From Corallococcus sp. AS-1-6 (GTDB taxonomy: Bacteria; Myxococcota; Myxococcia; Myxococcales; Myxococcaceae): 64,000 nt of DNA. The position numbers and the translations under genes were made by a program. The stretch spans positions 1 through 64,000 of the forward strand of contig NZ_JAIQDE010000011.1 of the NCBI RefSeq assembly GCF_020037015.1, read 5' to 3'. This document shows, piece after piece, positions 52,284 through 61,464 of this stretch (positions are counted from its first letter, which is position 1; each line of letters starts with the position of its first letter). A model generated the notes under the pieces. The model saw only the letters and a program-made list of their open reading frames with translations. It did no database searches and had not been told where the DNA came from.

Positions 52284-53411
52284 TCATGACGCCTCCACCC
52301 GGGCCGCCTCGCGGGGCAGCCACACCGTCACGCGCGCGCCGCCCTCCGGCCCCGCGCCGCGCTCCAGCCGGGCCCGGTCGCCGTGCAGCAGCGTGAGCAC
52401 GCGCTCCAACTGCGTCAGGCCCACGCCGGGCCCGGAGGCAGGGGAGGCCGCCCCGAAGCCGCGCCCGGTGTCCTCCACCTCCAGCGCCCAGCGGTCCGCT
52501 TCGGCACGCGCGCGGATGCGCACCTCCAGCGCGCCGCGCAGGTCCTGGTTGTGCTTCACCGCGTTCTCCACCAGCGTCTGGAGCGCGAAGCAGGGCACGC
52601 GCTGGGACTCCAGGCCCGGCGCCACGTCCCAGCGCACCTCCAGCCGGTCGCCGAAGCGCGCCGCGAGCAGTGCGACGAAGCGCTCGGTGTGCCCGCGCTC
52701 CTCGGCCAGCGTCCAGGTGGGCTCGGTGCGCTCCAGGCTCGCGCGCAGCAACTGGCCCAGGTCGCTCAGCAGCCGGTCCGTGCGCGGCAGGTCCTCGTAC
52801 ATCACCGACCCGATGGTGTGCAGCGCGTTGAAGAGGAAGTGCGGGTGCAACTGGCCCGTGAGGGACTGGAGCTGCGCGGCCCGCAGCTCCCCCTCCAGCT
52901 CCGCCGAGCGCAGCGCGCGGGCCTGCCGCTCCCGCCACTCGTACAGGAGCGCGATGACCGCGCAGCCCAGGCCGTAGGTGATGAGGTCCTTCTGCGCCTC
53001 CATGGGGAGCGCGTACACGGGAGGCCCCAGGTCGTAGTCCCCCAGCTCCATCAGCGCGTAGACGCCGTGCCGCAGCCCCGCCATCAGCGCGATGTGCAGC
53101 GACGTGAAGACCGTGAACGCCGCCGCGTGGATGCCCAGGAAGCGCGCCCAGCCCACCCGGGGCGACGGCGCGTTGAGCACCGCCGTCATCAGGACCGGGA
53201 GCAGCAGCGTGACGGCGAGCGCGCTGGTCATCTCCCAGATGAACGCCGGTGCCCAGTGGCCGGGCTCCGGCCGCATGAGCTGCATCAGCCGCACCGCGCT
53301 GCCCTGCCACACGCCCAGGACCAGCCCGAACGCCAGGAGCTTCAGCGCCGGGCGCGTCCGCGGCCGGGGCCAGCGCCACCGCGAGGAGGGAACGTCCGTC
53401 CGGGCCGTCAC
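52284..53411 (-). CDS. LytS/YehU-type sensor histidine kinase
   Basis: A 375-residue kinase with about four hydrophobic segments in the first 160 residues and the His_kinase motif LHPHFLFNALHTIGSVM, followed by PCFALQTLVENAVKHN and GPGVGLTQLERVL. Starts with GTG that overlaps the stop of the acyltransferase gene (GTGA at 53411-53408). Forms a pair with the LytTR regulator 53 bases downstream. Confidence 0.88.
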   Translation of the reverse strand: MTARTDVPSSRWRWPRPRTRPALKLLAFGLVLGVWQGSAVRLMQLMRPEPGHWAPAFIWEMTSALAVTLLLPVLMTAVLNAPSPRVGWARFLGIHAAAFTVFTSLHIALMAGLRHGVYALMELGDYDLGPPVYALPMEAQKDLITYGLGCAVIALLYEWRERQARALRSAELEGELRAAQLQSLTGQLHPHFLFNALHTIGSVMYEDLPRTDRLLSDLGQLLRASLERTEPTWTLAEERGHTERFVALLAARFGDRLEVRWDVAPGLESQRVPCFALQTLVENAVKHNQDLRGALEVRIRARAEADRWALEVEDTGRGFGAASPASGPGVGLTQLERVLTLLHGDRARLERGAGPEGGARVTVWLPREAARVEAS

Positions 53412-54565
53412 CCCACGGCCTCCGGAGCGAGGACGGCCGGACGCGCGGCCCGGGGCTTCATCCCGAAGAGCGGCCGCAGCCACGACACGCGGGACACGCC
53501 CTCGCACAGCGCCAGCGTGAGGGCGAAGGACAGCGTGAGCACCGCGAGGAGCATGGCCCAGGGACCCACCGGCAGGCGCAGGCACACGTACCCCACGCAG
53601 ACGATGACCGTCTGATGGAAGATGTAGAACGGATACGACAGCGCCTGCGCGTGCGGAAGCCACGCGGGGGACGTGCGCACGTGGTGCCGCGCCCACGCCA
53701 TCGCCGTCAGCAGCCCGCTCCAGATGAGCACCGTGCCCCCCACGATGGCGGGCACCACCGGCATCACCGGCCACGGCCACACCAGCTCCACCAAGAGCGC
53801 CGCCAGGGCCACCGCCAGCAGCCCGTGGCGCAGCGCCACCAGCCGGTCCCACACGCCCGGGCAGCGGCCCAGCAGGTGGCCGTAGAGGAACAGCAGGCCG
53901 TAGTGCAGGAAGGTGCGCGGATCATCCAGCAGCGCGTGCGTCTCCGGGTAGTCGCGCAGGAGCACCCGGTTGAGCGCCAGCGGCACCCCGAGCCACAGCA
54001 CGTTCACCCCACGCGACAGCCACGCGTCCGCCGCCGCGAGGAACCGCTCCCCGGCTTTCGTGCGCAGCGCCGCGAAGAGGGGCAGGGCCAGCAGGCAGTA
54101 GACGAACAGGTAGGCCACGAACCACAGATGGTGCCAGCTCAAGCTGCCCGCGGGGTAGGGCACGAAGTCGAACACCGTCGGGTAGAACGCGGCGTAGCTG
54201 CCCTGGAAGCGGCCCTGGAACAGCCGCTCCACGTAGATTTGCGGCGGCACCACCACGAACATGCCGAACACCAGCGGCAGGAGCAGCCGCTTCGTCCGGT
54301 CCTTCGTGAACGCACTCAAGGAGCGCCGCCGGAGCGCGAACGCGGTGCCCGCGCCGGAGATGACCATCAGGAGCGGCATGCGCACCAGGTGCAGCACGCC
54401 CATCACGGGCTCCAGCACCGGCAGCGGCTGGGGGCTCTTGATGTGCCACTCCCAGGTGTTGAACATCATCCCGGTGTGGAACAGGTGCAGCACCACGATG
54501 GCCAGCACCCGGAGCCAGTCCAGGTCGGGGTGGTGCACGGCGGTGGGGCGGGGTGGGGCGCTCAT
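53408..54565 (-). CDS. Acyltransferase 3-family membrane protein
   Basis: A 385-residue integral membrane O-acyltransferase. It has about ten hydrophobic segments; DLDWLRVLAIVVLHLFHTGMMFN carries the family RVLAI..V...H pattern, and SAFTKDRTKRLLLPLVFGM the R/K-rich motif. Such enzymes acylate sugars or lipids at the cell surface. It overlaps the kinase gene by four bases, so it belongs to the same operon as the two-component pair. Confidence 0.85.
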   Translation of the reverse strand: MSAPPRPTAVHHPDLDWLRVLAIVVLHLFHTGMMFNTWEWHIKSPQPLPVLEPVMGVLHLVRMPLLMVISGAGTAFALRRRSLSAFTKDRTKRLLLPLVFGMFVVVPPQIYVERLFQGRFQGSYAAFYPTVFDFVPYPAGSLSWHHLWFVAYLFVYCLLALPLFAALRTKAGERFLAAADAWLSRGVNVLWLGVPLALNRVLLRDYPETHALLDDPRTFLHYGLLFLYGHLLGRCPGVWDRLVALRHGLLAVALAALLVELVWPWPVMPVVPAIVGGTVLIWSGLLTAMAWARHHVRTSPAWLPHAQALSYPFYIFHQTVIVCVGYVCLRLPVGPWAMLLAVLTLSFALTLALCEGVSRVSWLRPLFGMKPRAARPAVLAPEAVG

Positions 54566-54693
54566 GCGGTGGGGACCTCCAGGCGGTGTCCGCCGCTGAA
54601 GTACCCACGCCCGCGCTCCGGGCTCCACGCGGATGCCGTGAAACGGACCGCCCGCGGCGCGAGCCGGACGGCCAGGGAGGCTGGAGACGCGAA

Positions 54694-54722
54694 AAGGGCC
54701 GCCCGGTTGCCCGGACGGCCCT
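54694..54722 (-). terminator. Terminator after rplI
   Basis: On the minus strand AGGGCCGTCCGG pairs with CCGGGCGGCCCT, one mismatch, followed by CCCTTTTC. It ends the rpsF-rpsR-rplI operon. Confidence 0.8.
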
Positions 54723-54761
54723 CTCCTTGAAGCGATGGAGCGCTTCAGGTGATGCGGTGGA

Positions 54762-55205
54762 CTACTCGGCCACCACGTCGACCTTGATCTTCGCCGTCAC
54801 CTCGCGGTGCAGGCGCAGCTCCACGTCGTAGCTGCCCAGCGACTTGATGGGCTCGGCCAGGTGGAGCTGGCGGCGATCCACCTGCTGGCCCTGGGCCGCG
54901 AGCGCCTCGGCGATGTCCAGCACCGTGACGGAGCCGAACAGCTTGTCCTGCTCGCCCACCTTGCGCTTGATGGTGACCTTGACGGCGCCCAGCTTCTTGG
55001 CCTGCTCGTCGGCGGCACCCTTCAGCTTGGCGTTGCGCGCCGTCTGCACGGACTTCTCGTGCTCGAGCTGACGCAGGTTCTGCTCGCTCGCCAGGACCGC
55101 CTTCTTGCGCGGCAGCAGGAAGTTGCGGCCGAAGCCGTCCTTCACCGTGACGAGCTCGCCGGACTTGCCGAGGTTGTCGATGTCCTCACGCAGAATGACC
55201 TTCAT
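54762..55205 (-). CDS. rplI: 50S ribosomal protein L9
   Basis: A 147-residue protein binding 23S r[37 protein letters not shown] is the conserved N-terminal domain, followed by a helix and the C-terminal domain. Normal length. Third gene of rpsF-rpsR-rplI. Confidence 0.97.
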   Translation of the reverse strand: MKVILREDIDNLGKSGELVTVKDGFGRNFLLPRKKAVLASEQNLRQLEHEKSVQTARNAKLKGAADEQAKKLGAVKVTIKRKVGEQDKLFGSVTVLDIAEALAAQGQQVDRRQLHLAEPIKSLGSYDVELRLHREVTAKIKVDVVAE

Positions 55206-55235
55206 GTTCCTGTCTCCTGTGTTGCGGACCGGCGG

Positions 55236-55640
55236 CTAGCCGACCACCGCGTTGTAGGGGAGGAGCGCGATGCCGCGGGCGCGCTTGATGGCCACCGCCA
55301 CCTCACGCTGGTGCTTCGCGCAGTTGCCGGAGATGCGGCGGGGGATGATCTTGCCGCGCTCGGTGACGAAGTACTTCAGCGTCGCCTGGTCCTTGAAGTC
55401 CACCGACGCGTTCTTCTCCGCGCAGAACCGGCAGACCTTCTTGCGGCCGAAGCCACGACCACCGCGCTTGTCGTCGTCGCCGCCCATGCCGCCGCGGTCG
55501 CCGCGATCACCACCGCGGTCGCGGTCACCGCCGCGATCACCACCACGGTCGCCACCGCGCGAACCGCCGCCGTAGCCGCCGCCACCACCGGGGCCGCGGG
55601 AAGCGCCCGCGCCCTGCTTGCTATCCATGCCGTTGCTCAT
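55236..55640 (-). CDS. rpsR: 30S ribosomal protein S18 with Gly/Arg/Asp-rich N-terminal extension
   Basis: A 134-residue protein; S18 is usually 70-90. Residues about 68-134 form the conserved domain ([25 protein letters not shown]-like [21 protein letters not shown]). The first 65 residues are made of RGG/RGD/GGD repeats with a GGYGGG block, not found in most S18 proteins. CxxC plus a later Cys suggests the zinc-binding form. The operon partner rpsF is 49 bases upstream. Confidence 0.95.
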   Translation of the reverse strand: MSNGMDSKQGAGASRGPGGGGGYGGGSRGGDRGGDRGGDRDRGGDRGDRGGMGGDDDKRGGRGFGRKKVCRFCAEKNASVDFKDQATLKYFVTERGKIIPRRISGNCAKHQREVAVAIKRARGIALLPYNAVVG

Positions 55641-55688
55641 GAACGTTCTCGTTTCCTGGAAGGTTGGGGGAAGGTCCCGACAGAGGCG

Positions 55689-56165
55689 TTACGCCTCCTC
55701 GGCGGACTCCTCTTCCGAATCGCCACCCGCGAACTCAGCCGACTCGCCGCGGAAGCCACCCTCGCGCTCGGCGGGAGCGCCCGGACGGGTCTCCTCGACG
55801 TCGCCGGCCAGCTTGAGGTCCTCGAGCACCGGACGCGACTCGGGATCCACCTCGTCCGCGATCTTCACGGAGATGTAGCGCGTCACGTCGTCGATGTTGC
55901 GCAGGTTGCGCTCGATCTCCGCCACCAGCTTGCCGTCACCCAGGAAGCTCGTGTGGACGTAGATGGCGCGGGGCTGCTTGGCCACGGGGAACAGCGTCTT
56001 CTTCTTCCCCCACACCGTGAAGCGGAGGACCTTGCCGCCCTCACGCGAAACGATGCCGCGGACGCGCTCCTTGAGCTTGTCCACGTTGTCGTCGGTCACG
56101 TCCGGCTTGACCAGGAAGATGGTCTCGTACTCACGAAGCCGCTTGGCGGCCTGCGTCTCTGCCAT
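55689..56165 (-). CDS. rpsF: 30S ribosomal protein S6 with acidic C-terminal tail
   Basis: A 158-residue protein. Residues 10-110 are the conserved S6 fold (REYETIFLVKPD, VWGKKKTLFPVAKQPRAIYV, LRNIDDVTRYISVKI). The last 40 residues are rich in Glu, Ala and Gly and form a longer acidic tail than in E. coli. Start at 56165. Confidence 0.95.
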   Translation of the reverse strand: MAETQAAKRLREYETIFLVKPDVTDDNVDKLKERVRGIVSREGGKVLRFTVWGKKKTLFPVAKQPRAIYVHTSFLGDGKLVAEIERNLRNIDDVTRYISVKIADEVDPESRPVLEDLKLAGDVEETRPGAPAEREGGFRGESAEFAGGDSEEESAEEA

Positions 56166-56192
56166 GTTTCTCTCCCCTTGGGGTCGAGTGCC

Positions 56193-56209
56193 CCCCGGAC
56201 CATCCGGGG
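56193..56209 (-). other. Hairpin in the rpsF leader
   Basis: CCCCGGA-TGG-TCCGGGG is a perfect stem located about 30 bases upstream of the rpsF start. S6:S18 is known to bind the rpsF leader in many bacteria; the CCG and loop of this hairpin fit that role only loosely. Confidence 0.35.
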
Positions 56210-56440
56210 AGCGGGGAAACGGCCGGAGGCCCTCGAAGGCCACCACCGGGGACGGGAAATCCTCTCGCGCGCCCGTCACCGTCGCGCCTTGGCCCGTGCG
56301 TGAACACGGGAAGCTTTGAAAGAACATCCACCGGACCGCGTGGGACGCACTCCGGGGGAAGGGGCTTCTAAGAGGACCCCTTGCGGAAAGTCAAGCGGAG
56401 GCAGGGGGGCGGGCGGCCGGGCGCCGGAGGTCCGGGCGCT

Positions 56441-57016
56441 TCAGGCCCGGCGGTTGTGGCGGTTCATCGCCGTGGACAGGCCGTCCCGCACCCAGCTCTC
56501 CGCCATGTCCGCCGCCTTGCCGATGAGCTCCTCCAACTGCCGGCGCTCGCCGTCGTCGAAGTTGGACAGGACGTAGCCCGCCACGCGCTCCTTGGCGTTG
56601 GGGCCCTCCGGCTTGCCAATGCCCACCCGCACGCGGATGAAGGCGTCCTCGCCCAGGCACTGCACCATGCTCTTGAGCCCGTTGTGCCCGCCCGCGCCGC
56701 CGCCCGCCTTGAGCTGCAGCCGCCCGAAGGGCAGGTCCAGCTCGTCGTGCACCACGAGCACGTCCTGCACCGCGATCTTGTAGAAGCGCGCGGCCTCCGC
56801 CACGGAGCGGCCGGACAGGTTCATGTACGTCTGCGGCTCCACGAAGAGGATGCGCTCGCCGCCCAGGCTCCCCTGGCCCACCCGCGCCTGGAACTTGTCC
56901 TGGGTGAGCTCCGCGCGGGCGCGCGCCAGGAGCGCGTCCACCACCATGAACCCGACGTTGTGGCGGTGGCGCTCGTACTCGCGCCCGGGGTTGCCCAGCC
57001 CGCAGATGAGCTTCAT
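56441..57016 (-). CDS. pth: Peptidyl-tRNA hydrolase
   Basis: A 191-residue esterase that recycles peptidyl-tRNA. [24 protein letters not shown] includes the catalytic His region, PQTYMNLSG and [29 protein letters not shown] the rest of the signature. Encoded downstream of rplY, a common order. Confidence 0.96.
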   Translation of the reverse strand: MKLICGLGNPGREYERHRHNVGFMVVDALLARARAELTQDKFQARVGQGSLGGERILFVEPQTYMNLSGRSVAEAARFYKIAVQDVLVVHDELDLPFGRLQLKAGGGAGGHNGLKSMVQCLGEDAFIRVRVGIGKPEGPNAKERVAGYVLSNFDDGERRQLEELIGKAADMAESWVRDGLSTAMNRHNRRA

Positions 57017-57061
57017 GGACGGCTCCGGAAGGAGGGTGGGGCTTGATGGGGCCCACCCCCG

Positions 57062-57103
57062 GAAAAAGACAGCGGGGCAGGCCCTGGAAGAGGCCCGCCC
57101 CGC
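57062..57103 (-). terminator. Terminator between rplY and pth
   Basis: Minus-strand GCGGGGCGGGCC pairs with GGCCTGCCCCGC, followed by TGTCTTTTT. It ends rplY transcription or allows partial read-through to pth. Confidence 0.75.
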
Positions 57104-57133
57104 GAAGAGACACTGAACGGCGGAAGAAGGGGA

Positions 57134-57823
57134 CTACTTCTTCGCCGGGGCCTTGGCCGCGGCCGCCGCGGGGGCCTTCGCGTCGCCCGCCTTCGCGTCC
57201 GCCGCCTTGCCCGCCGCCGGGGCCGCAGCCGCCGCGGCCGCCGCCGGAGCCGCCTCCGCCGCTTCCGGCGCGGCGATGGTCGCGATGGTGTAGTTGACGT
57301 GCGTCTTCACGGACACGCCCTCGGGGAGCTTCACGTCGTTCACGTGGAGGGCTTCCGCGATCTTCAGGTTGGTGACGTCCACCTCAATCTGGAGCGGGAT
57401 GGCGCCGGGGAGCGCCCAGACCTCCAGGTTGCGGCGAACCTGGGTGAGCAGACCGCCGTCCGCCACGCCCGCGGCCTTGCCGGTGAGCACCACGGGGATG
57501 TTCACCTTGACCTGCTCCTTCTCGCTCACGGCGATGAAGTCCGCGTGCAGGATGTCGCGGGTGAGCGGGTCCATCTGGTAGTCCTTCAGGAGGACCTGCT
57601 GCTCGTTGCCCGCCAGCTTCAACTGGATGAGCGTGTTCAGCTTGTGCGGGGTGTTGATGGCCGTGCGGATGCCCTTGGGGTCCACGGAGATGTGCAGCGG
57701 CGCCTTCAGGTGCTTGCCGTAGACGACGGCGGGGACCTGGCCGGACGCACGCAGGCGGCGGGCAACGCCCTTGCCGGAGTTGTCACGGGCCTGCGCTTCG
57801 AGGGTGCTCTTGTCGGTGGCCAT
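57134..57823 (-). CDS. rplY: 50S ribosomal protein L25/general stress protein Ctc with Ala-rich tail
   Basis: A 229-residue protein. Residues 1-95 are the 5S rRNA-binding L25 domain (RRLRASGQVPAVVYG, QMDPLTRDILHADFI), 96-190 the TL5-type beta domain (NIPVVLTGKAAGVADGGLL), and the last 40 residues Ala/Lys/Pro-rich and low in complexity. Start at 57823. It follows prs, the typical prs-rplY-pth order. Confidence 0.94.
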   Translation of the reverse strand: MATDKSTLEAQARDNSGKGVARRLRASGQVPAVVYGKHLKAPLHISVDPKGIRTAINTPHKLNTLIQLKLAGNEQQVLLKDYQMDPLTRDILHADFIAVSEKEQVKVNIPVVLTGKAAGVADGGLLTQVRRNLEVWALPGAIPLQIEVDVTNLKIAEALHVNDVKLPEGVSVKTHVNYTIATIAAPEAAEAAPAAAAAAAAPAAGKAADAKAGDAKAPAAAAAKAPAKK

Positions 57824-57950
57824 GGAAGGCTCTCTTTTTCGGTGGGTACCGCGGTGTTCACCGGCGTCTGGGCGCCCTCGGCATCCCACCCCCATGGTGG
57901 GCCCCGAAGACGGCGCCCGGGCCGTTTGGGAGGCCCATGGAACCGGTGGA

Positions 57951-57973
57951 GGGGGCTGGACATGCCAGCCCCC
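57951..57973. other. Hairpin upstream of rplY
   Basis: GGGGGCTGG-ACATG-CCAGCCCCC, a perfect 9-base-pair stem in the prs-rplY gap. Together with the prs hairpin it may reduce read-through from prs. Confidence 0.5.
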
Positions 57974-57989
57974 GGGGTCCTTCGTCAAG

Positions 57990-58008
57990 CCGCCCGGACT
58001 CCGGGCGG
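57990..58008 (-). terminator. Hairpin just after prs
   Basis: CCGCCCGG-ACT-CCGGGCGG, 8 base pairs with a 3-base loop, begins 10 bases beyond the prs stop codon on the minus strand. No T run, so efficiency is uncertain. Confidence 0.5.
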
Positions 58009-58017
58009 CCGCCTGCC

Positions 58018-58971
58018 TCAGACGAACAGCGAGCTCAGCGAGTCCGCGCGGTGGATGCGCGCGATGGCCTCGCCGAAGAGGGCGTCCGTCTGCAGGGCGC
58101 GGATCTTCGGGCAGGCCTTGGCGTTGGCCGCCAGCGGCACCGTGTCCGTGAAGACGACCTCCTCCAGGACGGAGTCGGTGATGCGCTGGATGGCGGGGCC
58201 GGACAGGATGGGGTGCACCGCGTACGCGAGCACCCGGCGCGCGCCCTTGTCCTTCAGCGCGAGCGCCGCCTGGGCGAGCGTGCCCGCGGTGTCCACCATG
58301 TCGTCCACCAGGATGGCGTCCTTGCCCTTCACGTCTCCGATGAGGTTCATCACCTCCGAGGCGTTGGGGCGCGGGCGGCGCTTGTCGATGATGGCCAGCC
58401 CCGTGTTCAGCCGCTTGGAGTAGGCGCGCGCGCGCTCCACGCCGCCGGCGTCCGGGCTGACGATGACCAGCTCGCTCGACTCCGGGAAGCGCTTGCGGAT
58501 GTCCTCCAGGAACACCGGCGAGCCGTAGAGGTGGTCCGAGGGCATGTTGAAGAAGCCCTGGATCTGCCCGGCGTGCATGTCCATGGACACCACCCGGTTG
58601 ACCCCCGCGACCTCCAGCATGTCCGCCACCAGCTTGGCGGTGATGGGCGTGCGGGCCGCCACCTTCCGGTCCTGCCGCGCGTAGCCGTAGTACGGCATCA
58701 CGGCCGTGATGGAGCCGGCGCTCGCCCGCTTGAGGGCGTCGCACATGATCAACAGCTCCATCAGGTGATGGTTCGTCGGCGGGCACGTGGACTGGACGAT
58801 GAACACGTCCTGTCCACGTACGTTCTCGCCGATCTCGACGTGGATCTCCCCGTCGGAGAACGTATCCACCGTCGCCTTGCCCAGGGGACGCTGGAGGTAT
58901 TCGCAGATGCGATGCGCCAACGCCGGGTTGGAGTTCCCGGCGAACACCTTGAAGTCACGCGACGGCTGCAT
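58018..58971 (-). CDS. prs: Ribose-phosphate pyrophosphokinase
   Basis: A 317-residue enzyme making PRPP from ribose 5-phosphate and [27 protein letters not shown], the flexible loop [22 protein letters not shown] and the PRPP motif [11 protein letters not shown] are present. It lies 42 bases downstream of spoVG; together with rplY and pth this is a conserved neighbourhood. Confidence 0.96.
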   Translation of the reverse strand: MQPSRDFKVFAGNSNPALAHRICEYLQRPLGKATVDTFSDGEIHVEIGENVRGQDVFIVQSTCPPTNHHLMELLIMCDALKRASAGSITAVMPYYGYARQDRKVAARTPITAKLVADMLEVAGVNRVVSMDMHAGQIQGFFNMPSDHLYGSPVFLEDIRKRFPESSELVIVSPDAGGVERARAYSKRLNTGLAIIDKRRPRPNASEVMNLIGDVKGKDAILVDDMVDTAGTLAQAALALKDKGARRVLAYAVHPILSGPAIQRITDSVLEEVVFTDTVPLAANAKACPKIRALQTDALFGEAIARIHRADSLSSLFV

Positions 58972-59013
58972 GGGGGCGCTGACTAACCCGTGAGCGCCCC
59001 GAATGGAAGTTCG

Positions 59014-59313
59014 TTAGTCGAGTTCAGCCGCCACGGGACCGAGCGTCCCGTTCTGCGCCTGGTGAAGGTGTTTCTCGTACTCGATGAGGATGACCCGCTC
59101 CATCTGGCTACGGGTGTCCGCGTTCAGCGGATGAGCGATGTCCTTGTAGGTCCCGTCCTTCCGTTTCTTCGCGGGCATCGCGATGAAGAGCCCGGTGGAG
59201 CCGTGGATCACCTTCAGGTCGCGCACGACGAAGCAGTGATCCAGGGTGATGGTGACGTACGCCTTCAGCTTGTCCTCTTCGACCGGAAACACCCGGACGT
59301 CGGTGATGTTCAT
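59014..59313 (-). CDS. spoVG: Septation/development regulator SpoVG
   Basis: A 99-residue RNA/DNA-binding protein. MNITDVRVFPVEEDKLKAYVTITLDHCFVVRDLKVI and IAMPAKKRKDGTYKDIAHPLNADTR are the family signature. SpoVG affects sporulation and septation in Bacillus, so it may matter in development here. Start at 59313, before prs. Confidence 0.95.
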   Translation of the reverse strand: MNITDVRVFPVEEDKLKAYVTITLDHCFVVRDLKVIHGSTGLFIAMPAKKRKDGTYKDIAHPLNADTRSQMERVILIEYEKHLHQAQNGTLGPVAAELD

Positions 59314-59429
59314 GGTCCCCCCCCGAACCTGGAAGGCCGGAGCTACGGGGAAGCCTGGGACAGACCGAAGGTGAAAATCAAGCACCCCCTACCTGTCGCG
59401 CTGGGGACCGTTCACTGCTCCGCTAGCCG

Positions 59430-59801
59430 TCATGCCCCGAAGGGCCAGTGACTCACCAGGTGGGTAAGGAAGGCCAGGTGGTAGACCACGATGATGGCGT
59501 AGACGACGGCGCCCGCGCGGATGGCGAAGCGGCTGGCCTTGAGCCGGCGGTGCAGGCACAGCAGGCACAGCCCCGCGTTCACGATGAGCAGCTTGGAGAA
59601 CATGAAGAGCAGCGGTGACTGCTCGTACGCCACGCGCATCACCGGGTTGAGCTCCTCCGCCACCCCCAACTGGAGGAAGAGCAGGGTGAAGAGCCCGTCC
59701 AGCAGGTTCAGCAGCAAGAGCGCCACCGACGCCGGTGACATGTAGAAAGAAGCCTGCTGCGCCCAACTCCCCGCCTGCACCTCATTCGCCGTCGCCGCCA
59801 C
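59430..59801 (-). CDS. Small polytopic membrane protein, DUF5658-like
   Basis: A 123-residue protein with three hydrophobic segments and the pattern NLLDGLFTLLFLQLGVAEELNPVM, as in DUF5658 proteins. The function is unknown. It is divergent from the tdk gene. Confidence 0.65.
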   Translation of the reverse strand: MAATANEVQAGSWAQQASFYMSPASVALLLLNLLDGLFTLLFLQLGVAEELNPVMRVAYEQSPLLFMFSKLLIVNAGLCLLCLHRRLKASRFAIRAGAVVYAIIVVYHLAFLTHLVSHWPFGA

Positions 59802-59996
59802 GCCCCACCCCCAAGGTTCCCGTCCTGCGACCCGGGGCCAGGGCTATTCAAATCCCTTGCCAGGGCTTCCGGGACTTCACGGGAAGCAGCCGGGCAGGCG
59901 GCGGTGGGGGGACTTGCCGGGCTGGAAACGAAATTGACGGGAAGGGGTGGGTCGCGGAGATTGACCCCGCCCAGCCACACCCCCACCGAGCGTCCC

Positions 59997-60596
59997 TTGC
60001 ATCAATTCCCCAAAGATATCGGGTGGATAGAGGTCATCTGCGGATCCATGTTCTCCGGCAAGACGGAGGAGTTGATCCGCCGCGTCAAGCGCGCGCTGTA
60101 CGGCCGGCAGAAGGTGCGGGTGTTCAAGCCGCGCATCGACACCCGGTATGACGACACGCAGGTGGTGAGCCATTCCCAGTTGAAATTGACGTCCCTGCCC
60201 ATCGAAAGGGCTGAAGAAATTTTCCGGCACCTGTCCCCCGACACGCAGGTGGTGGGCATCGACGAGGTGCAGTTCCTGGGCGGAGAGGTGGTGCAGGTGT
60301 GCGAGGCGCTCGCCCAGCGGGGCATGCGCGTCATCTGCGCGGGCCTGGACCAGGACTACCAGGGGCGCCCCTTCGAACCCATGCCGCAGTTGATGGCGGT
60401 GGCGGAGTACGTGACAAAGGAGCTGGCCATCTGCGCGGTGTGCGGGAACCCGGCCAACCGTTCGCAGCGCATCATTGGCAGCGAGGAGCGGGTGGTGGTG
60501 GGCGCGGCGGGAGCCTACGAGCCGCGCTGCCGCAAGTGTCACGTGGCGGAACCCGCGGAGGCGAGCCCTCCGCAGACGCTGAAGCTGTTCGACTGA
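59997..60596 (+). CDS. tdk: Thymidine kinase
   Basis: A 199-residue type II thymidine kinase. GSMFSGKTEELIRRVKRA is the P-loop, VVGIDEVQFL the Walker B region, and the zinc ribbon CAVCGNP...CRKCH lies near the end. The TTG at 59997 gives MHQFPKDIGWIEVICGSMFSG, the family's usual start; no good ribosome-binding site is visible. First of three nucleotide-salvage genes. Confidence 0.92.
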   Translation: MHQFPKDIGWIEVICGSMFSGKTEELIRRVKRALYGRQKVRVFKPRIDTRYDDTQVVSHSQLKLTSLPIERAEEIFRHLSPDTQVVGIDEVQFLGGEVVQVCEALAQRGMRVICAGLDQDYQGRPFEPMPQLMAVAEYVTKELAICAVCGNPANRSQRIIGSEERVVVGAAGAYEPRCRKCHVAEPAEASPPQTLKLFD

Positions 60597-60636
60597 AGCC
60601 ACACGCCGCCGCAAGCCCGGCGCGGGAGCCCATCCG

Positions 60637-61452
60637 ATGCGCGACACCCTGTACGCGAACGTGCCCTTCAAGTTGAACGAGATGACCCACCACTATGGGC
60701 CCAACGTCCATCTGGTGGGCAATCCGTTTCTCCTCTCCCAACTGGCCACGCTGTGCGCCAAGGGCACGCTGCAGCCGCAGATCAACCGGCTGGTGGAGCA
60801 GCTCTACACGGACCTGGTGAAGACGGTCATCAACGCGGAGTTCCCGCGCAAGATGGTCACCCTCCCCACCCGGATGATCGACTCCACGCCCCTGGGCATC
60901 TACCAGGGCGAGGTGGTGGACCCGCAGTTGCGCGTGGTGACGGTGAACATCGCGCGGGCGGGCACGCTGCCGTCGCAGGTGACGTACGACCTGCTCAACT
61001 TCACGGTGGATCCGTCCCTGGTGCGCCAGGACCACATCATCATGAGCCGGATGATCGACGCGGCCCAGGCGGTGGTGGGGTCGGAGATTGGCGGCGCGAA
61101 GATTGGCGGGGACGTGGATGACGCGTTCGTGCTGTTCCCGGACCCCATGGGGGCCACGGGCGGCAGCCTGTCCACGGCCATCCAGTTGTACAAGACGAAG
61201 GTGCCCGGGCGGGCCCGGCGCATCATCACGCTCAACCTCATCGTCACGCCGGAGTACCTGCGCCGGATGACGACGGAGCACCCGGACGTCATCATCTACG
61301 CGCTCCGTCTGGACCGCGGCCTGTCCCCGCCGGAGGTGTTCGGCACCGCGCCGGGCCTGCTCTGGGAGAAGGAGCGGGGCCTGGATGACCGGCAGTACAT
61401 CGTCCCCGGCGGCGGCGGCTTCGGGGAGATCATGAACAACGCCTACGTGTAG
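60637..61452 (+). CDS. upp: Uracil phosphoribosyltransferase-family protein
   Basis: A 271-residue protein, longer than the usual 208 of bacterial Upp. FPDPMGATGGSLSTAI is the PRPP-binding loop and RQYIVPGGGGFGEIMNNAY the uracil-binding end of the family; the first 60 residues and the middle carry extra sequence. It probably converts uracil and PRPP to UMP. ATG follows GGGAG and it is 40 bases after tdk. Confidence 0.82.
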   Translation: MRDTLYANVPFKLNEMTHHYGPNVHLVGNPFLLSQLATLCAKGTLQPQINRLVEQLYTDLVKTVINAEFPRKMVTLPTRMIDSTPLGIYQGEVVDPQLRVVTVNIARAGTLPSQVTYDLLNFTVDPSLVRQDHIIMSRMIDAAQAVVGSEIGGAKIGGDVDDAFVLFPDPMGATGGSLSTAIQLYKTKVPGRARRIITLNLIVTPEYLRRMTTEHPDVIIYALRLDRGLSPPEVFGTAPGLLWEKERGLDDRQYIVPGGGGFGEIMNNAYV

Positions 61453-61464
61453 AGGGAGCACCCG

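Noticed and set aside
56166-56440. tRNA or small RNA gene in the gap before rpsF
   Set aside because: Hairpins are present but no cloverleaf, and the region reads as a ribosomal leader.
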